Source: Armatimonadota bacterium (GTDB lineage: Bacteria; Cloacimonadota; Cloacimonadia; Cloacimonadales; TCS61). Taken from it: a stretch of DNA of 45,814 nucleotides. A program made the position numbers and the translations under genes. Location: contig JABMPU010000087.1 in assembly GCA_013203665.1 (NCBI GenBank), positions 1 to 45,814 on the forward strand, in the 5' to 3' direction. The notes beneath the pieces are model-generated. The model ran no database searches. It was not told where the DNA came from and worked only from the letters and a program-made list of their open reading frames with translations. This document shows, piece after piece, positions 27,170 through 35,233 of this stretch (its first letter is position 1; the number at the start of each line of letters is the position of its first letter).

Positions 27170-29968
27170 ATGAAAATATCAAAACATGCTGATAGAACTG
27201 AAAAGATTGTCGGAGTCCGTGCTGAAGATATCCACAAGTGGATCGATGGACTTTTTGACGCTGAGAATTTTAATATTTTCATGCACTCAGGACGCTTTCA
27301 GGGTTACGATCCTTATGATCATCGCAAATTCCGTCATTGCATTGAAGCTTTTCAGGAAGCTTATGAAGAATTTAAAGGGAAATACACAAAAGAGCAGATC
27401 AAAGGTGTCTTCGAGTGTCATCTTAAAGATGATTATAACGGTTATCTCCCAACCCGTGAGGATTTTGAAAACGGAACATTTGCGGAAAAATATCATGATA
27501 ACGATGAACAAGCTGAATCTGAAACTATTTTGAGCCAGGAAGAATTAAGTGAATATTTCAAAGGTAAAAAATACTCACAAAAAAACAAATTTTCAGGAAA
27601 TCTTTCCAAAGGATTTATTTACAGGATCGTAGTTCCAACAATAATTGCAATAATTTTATTTGTAACATCCATTTTCGTAATCGTAGTTCCTGTTTTCAGA
27701 TCAAACATGATGAACCGGAAAAAAGAAATGATCAAAGAACTTACCGCTTCTGCAGTAAGTGTGATCGAATATTTCATCGAACAAGAAAAAATGGGAATAT
27801 TACCAGAAAATTTGGCAAAAGAAAAAGCAGCTTCTCAGATTAAGGAGATGCGTTACGGAGATGAAAACAAAGATTATTTCTGGATAACCTATATGTATCC
27901 AAAAATGATTATGCATCCTTATAGAACTGATCTGATCGGAATAGATCTTTCAGATTATAAAGATATAAAGAATAAAAGTGGGAAGAAACTTTTTGTAGAA
28001 TTTGTTCGTATTGTAAAGGAAAACAATGAAGGATATCTGAAATATTTATGGCAGTGGAAAGATGATACTTCCCGAACTGTTCCGAAACTATCTTATGTAA
28101 GGGGAATACCTCATTGGAATTGGATCATCGGAACAGGGATTTATATCAATGATGTTGAAGAAGAAATCAACAGGTTAACGAATAAGCTTTTGTTGGTTTT
28201 TGGTTCTATATCACTGGTTCTGATCTTTATCTTGGTTAATGTCATTCTTCAAAGTCGAAGAATTGAACATGACAGATTGCGAGCAGAAACCGGTCTCAGA
28301 GAAGCAAAAGACAGGTATCGAGCATTGGTAGTAGCCTCAAATGAAGGTTTTATCCTTGAAGTTACCGGAAAAAATATCTATTCAAACTTGACTTTACAAC
28401 GAATGTTAGGCTACTCTGAAGAAGAGCTGGCTTCTATGAACATAATGAATTTACTGACTCAGAATAAAGTAATAAATAAGACAGCGATTACTCACCTTGA
28501 ACAACTTTTATCGGGAAAGACAAAATCAGCAAAATTTGAAGCTCAAGTAAAGACAAAAAGCGGAAAAGTTCTCGATGTAATAATCACAACTTCACGCATA
28601 TTTTTTTCCAAGAAAAACGGGCATGTTATTTCATTCAGACAGATCGTTCATAAAGAAGCTAACGAAGTTTTCAAATCTTTTGGTGGATTTCAAAACCAGG
28701 ATGGGCATTTATTCATTTCCAAAAAAGTCGGAGATGTTTGCCGACCTTTACTGGAAAAAGAACAAAACAAAATATCTTCGGAACTTATCATCAGTTCGGA
28801 TACTCTCGTTCTTACTGCTTTGAACATTCTGGAAAAGAAAGAAATAGATTCTTTGTATATCCAAAATGAAAATAACATAATAATCGGGATCATAGAACTT
28901 TCTGATATTGCAAAATTATATGGTGGATTACCTGCTGAATTGTTGCGGGAAATAGAGAATAGCAAAAGCGTTGGACACGTTATTTTTACTTTGAATAGAT
29001 TACCTTTGTTGATCTGGGAGATGACAAATCAAGGAACCAATCCGGAAGCCCTCAAACAAACTATAGGAAGAATGTTCGATGCTGCGATCAAAAAGTTCAT
29101 TAATATTTCTCTGAAAGCTTCCGGGGAAGCACCTGTTCCTTTCGCATTTTTGTCTCTGGGAAGCAATGCCCGTCATGAAATGACTATGTTCTCCGATCAG
29201 GACAATGCTCTTGTATTCGCTGATGTTGAGAAATATGACCTGATGAAGGTCAGAAGATATTTCCTAAATCTTGCTGATGGAGTATGTTCCAAACTGAATA
29301 AAGCCGGATATCCATTCTGTCCGGGTGGAATCATGGCTGTAAATCCCAAATGGTGTCTTTCCCTCTCGGAATGGAAAAATCAATTTTCCGATTGGATTTT
29401 GAAGGCAACTCCGGAATCTATTTTGGAAGTAAACATTTTCCTGGATATACATTGTGTTTTTGGAGAGACAAACCTTGTTGAAGAATTGCAGCAACATATT
29501 CTGAAATTAACTGAACAGAACCCACAGTTTTTTATCCATTTTGCAAAAAATTGCCTGACATATAAAGCTCCTTTGAATTTGCTTGGACGAATCCGTACTG
29601 AAACAAAAGATGGTGTAAAAACAATGAACATCAAAGAGAATATAAAACCGCTTGAAATTATTGCCAGGATTTATGCTCTTAAATATAAAATTCAGGAAGT
29701 CAGCACTCTTGCCAGATTGAGAAAATTGATCGACTTGAATGTGACTCAAAAAAAGACTTTCATAGAGATGATATATGTTTTTGATTATTTATGGAGAATC
29801 CGCTTTTCAACTCAGATCATTTCTCATACAGAATTAAGGAAGGTAAATGATGAAATAGACTTGAACTCGATTTCCGACATTGAAAGATTGAACCTGAGGA
29901 ATGTTCTTTCAAAAATATCCTCTTTTCAGACTATGCTCAATTTTGATTTTCTTGATGGATCAGTGTAA
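27170..29968 (+). CDS. Transmembrane sensor: conserved N-terminal domain, TM, sCache_2-like, TM, PAS, CBS-like, DUF294 (GlnD-like) nucleotidyltransferase and DUF294_C
   Basis: Cache: RYGDENKDYFWITYMYPKMIMHPYRTDLIGIDLSD..WNWIIGTGIYINDVEEEI; PAS: YRALVVASNEGFIL..LGYSEEEL; nucleotidyltransferase: FAFLSLGSNARHEMTMFSDQDNALVF. Confidence 0.85.
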   Translation: MKISKHADRTEKIVGVRAEDIHKWIDGLFDAENFNIFMHSGRFQGYDPYDHRKFRHCIEAFQEAYEEFKGKYTKEQIKGVFECHLKDDYNGYLPTREDFENGTFAEKYHDNDEQAESETILSQEELSEYFKGKKYSQKNKFSGNLSKGFIYRIVVPTIIAIILFVTSIFVIVVPVFRSNMMNRKKEMIKELTASAVSVIEYFIEQEKMGILPENLAKEKAASQIKEMRYGDENKDYFWITYMYPKMIMHPYRTDLIGIDLSDYKDIKNKSGKKLFVEFVRIVKENNEGYLKYLWQWKDDTSRTVPKLSYVRGIPHWNWIIGTGIYINDVEEEINRLTNKLLLVFGSISLVLIFILVNVILQSRRIEHDRLRAETGLREAKDRYRALVVASNEGFILEVTGKNIYSNLTLQRMLGYSEEELASMNIMNLLTQNKVINKTAITHLEQLLSGKTKSAKFEAQVKTKSGKVLDVIITTSRIFFSKKNGHVISFRQIVHKEANEVFKSFGGFQNQDGHLFISKKVGDVCRPLLEKEQNKISSELIISSDTLVLTALNILEKKEIDSLYIQNENNIIIGIIELSDIAKLYGGLPAELLREIENSKSVGHVIFTLNRLPLLIWEMTNQGTNPEALKQTIGRMFDAAIKKFINISLKASGEAPVPFAFLSLGSNARHEMTMFSDQDNALVFADVEKYDLMKVRRYFLNLADGVCSKLNKAGYPFCPGGIMAVNPKWCLSLSEWKNQFSDWILKATPESILEVNIFLDIHCVFGETNLVEELQQHILKLTEQNPQFFIHFAKNCLTYKAPLNLLGRIRTETKDGVKTMNIKENIKPLEIIARIYALKYKIQEVSTLARLRKLIDLNVTQKKTFIEMIYVFDYLWRIRFSTQIISHTELRKVNDEIDLNSISDIERLNLRNVLSKISSFQTMLNFDFLDGSV

Positions 29969-30105
29969 GATTGAAACCTTGCGAATGGTTACATACAGAG
30001 GAATTCTTCTTGCTAAACCTTCGCAACAGTTGACTTTTACTTCCTGAAAATTACGAAGATTTCGTTCCTCAACCATCCGTAGTGTCTTTTCTTCGATTCA
30101 GTTTC

Positions 30106-30849
30106 CTATTTCTTTTCCGGAGGAAACAGCTTTTGCAGGAAACTTCGTTTGATCGGTTTTCCACCCAGTAAAACGCTCAAATTACTTTTTGCAGTATAAT
30201 TGTTTTCCCAATATTCTATCGCTCTTTCATAGCACTCCACAGCTTCAATCTGCTTCATTTGATGCCGTTTCACAATTCCCAGATTTGTGTAGGCAACCGA
30301 GTATCTTCTATTGATCTCTTGCAAAGCAAGTTTTATGTCTTTGATGCGTCTATTAATAATCTTCTGTTTTGTGGTTCCGGCAAATTCACTGCTCACTAAA
30401 TCTTTTAATTCAGCTTTATTTAGATTTTTGTATTTGTTTTCCCAAATCGTATAATATTCAATACCTTTATTCAGAAATTCCTCGGACACATTCAGAAAAC
30501 CTGTTCTTTCATCCTCATCCTGTGTCACATATAATGCCATAGTAAGATAAACCGCAGATTTATTGGTATAGACCACACCAACTTCATAAGATTGTTCGTA
30601 ATGTTCGATTTTTTTGTATTCGTTTTCTATAGAATCTAACACAGTTAAAACTTTCACAAAATCATTATCATTTACATATTTACTATATTTTTTGTATAAT
30701 TCCTGGATTATAGCAGTTCGTGGATCTAAAGTTGAATTTAGATTTTTGTAATAAAAATGTGCAATTAAAATACAAATAATAGAAATGATAACCATAATAG
30801 CAATCAGCTTTTTGCTTCTACTATTCAATTTGAATATATCCTTTAACAT
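30106..30849 (-). CDS. TPR-containing protein with N-terminal TM anchor
   Basis: N-terminal TM helix; TPR-like NLGIVKRHQMKQIEAVECYERAIEYWENNYTAKSNL. Confidence 0.6.
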   Translation of the reverse strand: MLKDIFKLNSRSKKLIAIMVIISIICILIAHFYYKNLNSTLDPRTAIIQELYKKYSKYVNDNDFVKVLTVLDSIENEYKKIEHYEQSYEVGVVYTNKSAVYLTMALYVTQDEDERTGFLNVSEEFLNKGIEYYTIWENKYKNLNKAELKDLVSSEFAGTTKQKIINRRIKDIKLALQEINRRYSVAYTNLGIVKRHQMKQIEAVECYERAIEYWENNYTAKSNLSVLLGGKPIKRSFLQKLFPPEKK

Positions 30850-30891
30850 GAATACAACTCCTTGTTTTCTTATTAAATAAGTTTAAACTCC

Positions 30892-30925
30892 AAAAAAAAT
30901 CAGGCAATTAAGCCTGATTTTTTTG
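30892..30925 (-). terminator. Rho-independent terminator 3' of the symporter gene
   Basis: AAAAAATCAGGC-aatta-AGCCTGATTTTTTT hairpin with flanking A/T runs. Confidence 0.85.
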
Positions 30926-30954
30926 GAAAATCTCTTCATCTGAAAAGATTGTTT

Positions 30955-32619
30955 TTATGTATGAACCTGCTCCACTAAGAACTTCCTGATTTCTATAGGT
31001 GTTTCTTTGGTCATATTGGATACAACTATATTTGTGATGATTGCCAGAGGAGCACCTATCCAGGCAAAATACCACGCTCCCAGCCAATACGAAACAAACG
31101 AATGGAAAGGCAGTGTTGCTCCGGCTTTTCCTGCCACAAAGTAGGTTAGAGAGATTGCAGTGACTAAAAGACCTGCAGATAAACCTGCAATTGCTCCTTT
31201 TTTATTCGAACCGCTCCACCATATTCCAAGTAGGAATAAAGGAAAAATCGTGCAACCCGCAAGTGAAAATGCCAAAGCAACAAGCTGTCCGATCAATGCT
31301 AATTTTAACATCGCCAGACACATCACGATTATAGCCATCAATACAGTTGCAAGTCGAGCCATTCTGAGTTGAGTTTTCGGATCTGCTTTCGGATTGATTA
31401 CTTTGAAATACAGGTCATGAGAAAAAGCAGAAGAACCGGCAACTAATAGCCCCGAAACCGTTGAAAATGCTGCTGAAACTCCACCCGCTGCCAGAAGCCC
31501 GACGATCAAAGGATTAATATCTCCGAGTTGAGCTGTATATACAACGATCGCATCTTTGGCTAAAATTCCGATTTCAGGATCTGCAGAAAGAATTTTTCCA
31601 AATGCTGAAAATACCGGAGCACTCCAATAAAGAATGCAGATAAAAAATAATCCCCAGACAACGGACCATCTTGCATCTCTCGCTTTTGGAACTACATAAA
31701 ATCTCTGGATAACATGCGGTAGTCCAGCTGTTCCGACCATAAGCGAGAAAGTTATTGCCATCCACTGAAAGAAAGTTTTTCCCGTAGCCGGATCCCAAGG
31801 CATTGCATATTCAGGACTCGGTAAAATGGCGAAATTATGTCCGAAAGAATTTACAAGACTTGTTGTTTCCGGAGCAGGAATTCCTTGCACAATGTCCGTT
31901 ACTACTGCTCCATAACCGATTTGCGGTACCACCCAGAAATAATCGAATTTATAAGTTAAGATAAATAATGGGATCAGAAATGAGATTATAATAATCACAT
32001 ACTGGATCTGCATATTCTTTGTTACTCCGAGCATTCCGGAGATCAAAGTATAGGTAAGAACTACAGAACTTCCGATAATTACTGCCCAAAGATAATCAAT
32101 TCCCATTACCCATTTGAACATCAGACCGATTCCTCCGAATTGTCCAACACAATATGAAATTGAAATTAAGATAGCGACTACAGCGGAAGTAGCTCTTAGT
32201 GCAGATGAATAATATCTGTCACCGATAAAATCGGGAGCTGTATATTTACCATATTTCCTAATCTGACCTGCCATTAGGATCAACAATAGAACATATCCAC
32301 CTGTCCAACCAACAACAAAAGCCAGTCCGTGATAACCTGATCCATACATCAAAGCTGCCATTCCCAGAAAAGAAGCGGCACTCATCCAATTCGAGGCAAT
32401 TGCCATTCCTGAGCCAACGCGTGAAACACCTCTTCCGGCAGCATAATAATCGGTGGTGTCTTTTGCCCGGAAGAATAATCCAACCATAACAAAAAGAACA
32501 AGGATTGAAATTAGAATAATCGCAGGTCCGACCTTGAAACTTCCTTCCAGAGCTGTTGCATTTGAAGCACTTAGAAAAGTAGCTAAAAGTAATAATATTA
32601 AGAATGTTATTTTTTTCAT
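30955..32619 (-). CDS. Sodium:solute symporter family (SSS, VC_2705/ActP-like)
   Basis: AGRGVSRVGSGMAIASNWMSAASFLGMAALMYGSGYHGLAFVVGWTGGYVLL; about 13 TM segments. Confidence 0.9.
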   Translation of the reverse strand: MKKITFLILLLLATFLSASNATALEGSFKVGPAIILISILVLFVMVGLFFRAKDTTDYYAAGRGVSRVGSGMAIASNWMSAASFLGMAALMYGSGYHGLAFVVGWTGGYVLLLILMAGQIRKYGKYTAPDFIGDRYYSSALRATSAVVAILISISYCVGQFGGIGLMFKWVMGIDYLWAVIIGSSVVLTYTLISGMLGVTKNMQIQYVIIIISFLIPLFILTYKFDYFWVVPQIGYGAVVTDIVQGIPAPETTSLVNSFGHNFAILPSPEYAMPWDPATGKTFFQWMAITFSLMVGTAGLPHVIQRFYVVPKARDARWSVVWGLFFICILYWSAPVFSAFGKILSADPEIGILAKDAIVVYTAQLGDINPLIVGLLAAGGVSAAFSTVSGLLVAGSSAFSHDLYFKVINPKADPKTQLRMARLATVLMAIIVMCLAMLKLALIGQLVALAFSLAGCTIFPLFLLGIWWSGSNKKGAIAGLSAGLLVTAISLTYFVAGKAGATLPFHSFVSYWLGAWYFAWIGAPLAIITNIVVSNMTKETPIEIRKFLVEQVHT

Positions 32620-32631
32620 TCGTCTCTCCTT

Positions 32632-33393
32632 TTAGCTTTTCTCGTCAGTACCGAGCTTGGAATGAACTCTGTCGATTAGGAAGCAGTAAATCCAGCACAA
32701 AACAACGAACATAATCAGCAAAAATATTGCTGTATAGAAATAATGAAATGGGAATCCTAAAAAATTCGTATCTGTCAAAATCGATCTATTATGAACTAAA
32801 TATAATTTCATAATATCTGGTAATTTTTCTTTGTTATCAGGTTTGAATATTTCCATTTCCGATGCTGAAATAACAAGAGGAAGTAATTTTGCTTTCAGAC
32901 TATATGGCTCCAAGTTCAATAAAGGTGCAAGCCTGTTGATGATATTTGCCTTTGCTTTTAAATAATCATTGTCTTGTAACGATTGAATATTTTCCTTTTT
33001 CTTTTCGAAGTTTGCAACCTCCGTCAGAAATGTTTCTTTTGCTTCTTCAGGTATCAAACCGTAAATTGTAGAACTGACAGCGTTGATCAAGACCAATCTA
33101 CTGGCAGGATCTGAAATTAATACAGATTTTCCCAGAACTGATAATACCGAATTTGTAAAATCTACCTTTTCCTCTTGTGTTGCAATACCTTGTTCTATGT
33201 TACTCCAAACTTTCTCGAAAGTTTTCATTGAACTTTCAGGAACAGGTTTTTGCATAACTCTCAGCAAAATTTGGAAGCCAAAAATTGCTACTGCCCAGAT
33301 GATCACTAACAAAATAACCAAATTTCTGTTTGTTCTCGAGAGAGCAGTTGTAGGTTTGAAAAAGCTTATTCTATAGTCATTTTTCTTTTCCAC
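32632..33393 (-). CDS. DUF4212-like small symporter subunit carrying a ~150-aa insertion between its two TM helices
   Basis: TM1 TNRNLVILLVIIWAVAIFGFQILL and TM2 FLGFPFHYFYTAIFLLIMFVVLCWIYCFLIDRVHSKLG resemble the two halves of DUF4212; directly upstream of the SSS gene. Confidence 0.6.
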   Translation of the reverse strand: MEKKNDYRISFFKPTTALSRTNRNLVILLVIIWAVAIFGFQILLRVMQKPVPESSMKTFEKVWSNIEQGIATQEEKVDFTNSVLSVLGKSVLISDPASRLVLINAVSSTIYGLIPEEAKETFLTEVANFEKKKENIQSLQDNDYLKAKANIINRLAPLLNLEPYSLKAKLLPLVISASEMEIFKPDNKEKLPDIMKLYLVHNRSILTDTNFLGFPFHYFYTAIFLLIMFVVLCWIYCFLIDRVHSKLGTDEKS

Positions 33394-33433
33394 ACATTCT
33401 CCTCATTTTTATTATTTGAAATTCATTATTCTT

Positions 33434-33466
33434 AACCTTCCGAAGTTATAAAAACTTCGGAAGGTT
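33434..33466. repeat. Perfect inverted repeat AACCTTCCGAAGTT-ataaa-AACTTCGGAAGGTT
   Basis: 14-bp perfect arms, 5-nt loop, 8 bp from the kbl stop. Confidence 0.9.
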
Positions 33467-33473
33467 ATGCAAT

Positions 33474-34721
33474 TTATAATCCATACATCTGAATAATTTC
33501 TTGTTTAGTTTTTCCCAGGATGTCGTACTTCTTTCCTACTTTAATGAAGGCTTCCAATGCTTTATCCAGGTGATGAATTTCGTGTCCGGCAGAGATCTGT
33601 GTTCTGATTCTAGCTTTTCCGTTTGGAACTACAGGAAAGAAGAACCCGATAGCATAAATTCCTTCGTCATATAGATCTTTTGAGAAATCCTGTGAAAGTT
33701 TTGCATTGAATAGCATCACAGGAACTATCGGAGTATCTCCGGGTTGCAAAACAAATCCTGCTTCAGTTAAACCTTTACGCCAGTATTCTGTATTTGCTTC
33801 CAGCTTGTCTCTTCTTTCTGTACTTTGAGATAAAATATCCAAAACCTTCAAAACTCCTGCCACAATAACCGGAGCCATTGTATTTGAGAAAAGATAAGGA
33901 CGTGCTTTCTGACGGCACAGCTCCACTAATTCTTTACGACCGGAAACACATCCGCCTGAAGCACCACCGAGAGCTTTTCCAAATGTTGTTGTGATAATAT
34001 CTATTTTTCCAAAAACACCGCAATGTTCATGAGTTCCACGACCGGTTTTACCAATAAATCCGGTGGAATGAGAATCATCAACAAAAAGCATCGCGTCGTA
34101 TTTATCGCAGAGTGCAACCATCTCATCGAGCTTGGCTGTATCTCCATCCATACTGAACACACCGTCTGTAATAACGACCTTCAATCTTTTATCTGCATAA
34201 AGTATAAGTTTCTTTTCAAGATGACCCATATTGGAATGTTTAAAAGTATCGTGCATCGCAGAGCAAAGACGGATTCCATCTATGATGGAAGCGTGAACCA
34301 GACGGTCTGAGATCATCACATCTTCATCGGTTAGAATAGCTTCAAAAACTCCGGCATTTGCATCCATACAGCTTGGAAAAAGGATTGTATCTTCTGTTCC
34401 CAGGAATTCCGTAACTTTCTTTTCCAGTTCATTATGAATATCCTGAGTTCCGCAGATAAAGCGAACTGAAGACATTCCATATCCACGAGAATCCAGTCCT
34501 TCGTGTGCTGCTTTCACAACTTCCGGATGACTGGAAAGTCCCAGATAATTATTTGCACACATATTAATAACTTTTTTCAATGAAGACCCGGTAGGATATT
34601 CAACCTCGATATCGGCAGCTTGGGAAGAATGGATGAATCTTTCCTGTTTGAAGATACCTGCATCTTGAATGCCTTTGATCTGCTCCTGATACATTTTTCT
34701 TACTTTATCACTATAACCCAT
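33474..34721 (-). CDS. kbl: 2-amino-3-ketobutyrate CoA ligase / glycine C-acetyltransferase (alpha-oxoamine synthase family)
   Basis: INMCANNYLGLSSHPEV, MSSVRFICGTQDIHNELE, DGVFSMDGD, TTTFGKALGGASGG; closely resembles E. coli Kbl by eye. Confidence 0.92.
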   Translation of the reverse strand: MGYSDKVRKMYQEQIKGIQDAGIFKQERFIHSSQAADIEVEYPTGSSLKKVINMCANNYLGLSSHPEVVKAAHEGLDSRGYGMSSVRFICGTQDIHNELEKKVTEFLGTEDTILFPSCMDANAGVFEAILTDEDVMISDRLVHASIIDGIRLCSAMHDTFKHSNMGHLEKKLILYADKRLKVVITDGVFSMDGDTAKLDEMVALCDKYDAMLFVDDSHSTGFIGKTGRGTHEHCGVFGKIDIITTTFGKALGGASGGCVSGRKELVELCRQKARPYLFSNTMAPVIVAGVLKVLDILSQSTERRDKLEANTEYWRKGLTEAGFVLQPGDTPIVPVMLFNAKLSQDFSKDLYDEGIYAIGFFFPVVPNGKARIRTQISAGHEIHHLDKALEAFIKVGKKYDILGKTKQEIIQMYGL

Positions 34722-34770
34722 ATTTTACTCCTTATTTTTTTTCTAACCTTCTGAACGGTTTAGCCTGAAA

Positions 34771-34816
34771 ACTTGAGTTAAGTGCTCCGGCAACTGCCGG
34801 ATGATTTGACTTAAGT
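34771..34816. repeat. Imperfect hairpin ACTTGAGTTAAGTGCTCCGGCA-AC-TGCCGGATGATTTGACTTAAGT
   Basis: 22-bp arms with about 17/22 complementary. Confidence 0.8.
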
Positions 34817-34832
34817 TCTCTACAATCTTTTT

Positions 34833-34870
34833 AACTTAACTCATCCGGCAGCTGCCGGATAAGTCAAGTT
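34833..34870. repeat. Inverted repeat AACTTAACTCATCCGGCAGCTGCCGGATAAGTCAAGTT with perfect 18-bp core ATCCGGCAGCTGCCGGAT
   Basis: 19-bp arms, 17/19 complementary; second copy of the 34771-34816 element. Confidence 0.9.
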
Positions 34871-34894
34871 TCCATCCTTTTTTCAGATTTAGGT

Positions 34895-35140
34895 TTATCC
34901 AATAAATTCTTTTACTAATTCTACGATCTTATTAACTGAATCAAACGCTTCCGGTGAAGCTTTTTCATCCGGAATGGAAATCTTGTATTTCGCTTCCAGG
35001 AATCTCTTGAGTGAAACCATCGAGAACGAATCCACTATCCCGCCGGAAATAAGCGGTGTATCGTAAGTCATTTCCTCGTCTTCGTCTTCAACGTATTCTT
35101 CAATAACATATTCTAAAATTACATCTTTCATTTCTTCCAT
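34895..35140 (-). CDS. Acyl carrier protein-like (81 aa, very acidic)
   Basis: TPLISGGIVDSFSMVSLKRFLEAKYKISIPDE with phosphopantetheine-type DSF serine. Confidence 0.85.
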   Translation of the reverse strand: MEEMKDVILEYVIEEYVEDEDEEMTYDTPLISGGIVDSFSMVSLKRFLEAKYKISIPDEKASPEAFDSVNKIVELVKEFIG

Positions 35141-35170
35141 TTTTTCTCCTTCTATTTTTAATAAAACTTA

Positions 35171-35227
35171 ACCACAAAGACACAAAGTCACAAAGAAAAA
35201 AACTTAGTGTCTTAGTGACTTGGTGGT
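35171..35227. repeat. Imperfect hairpin ACCACAAAGACACAAAGTCACAAAG ... CTTAGTGTCTTAGTGACTTGGTGGT
   Basis: 25-bp arms, 20/25 complementary by eye; internal 7-9 bp reiteration of CACAAAG. Confidence 0.85.
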
Positions 35228-35233
35228 AATACT

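Noticed and set aside
29969-30105. Possible REP remnants (AACCTTGCGAATGGTT, AACCTTCGCAACAGTT) between the DUF294 sensor and TPR gene
   Set aside because: Too degenerate to assign to the 33434-33466 family with confidence.
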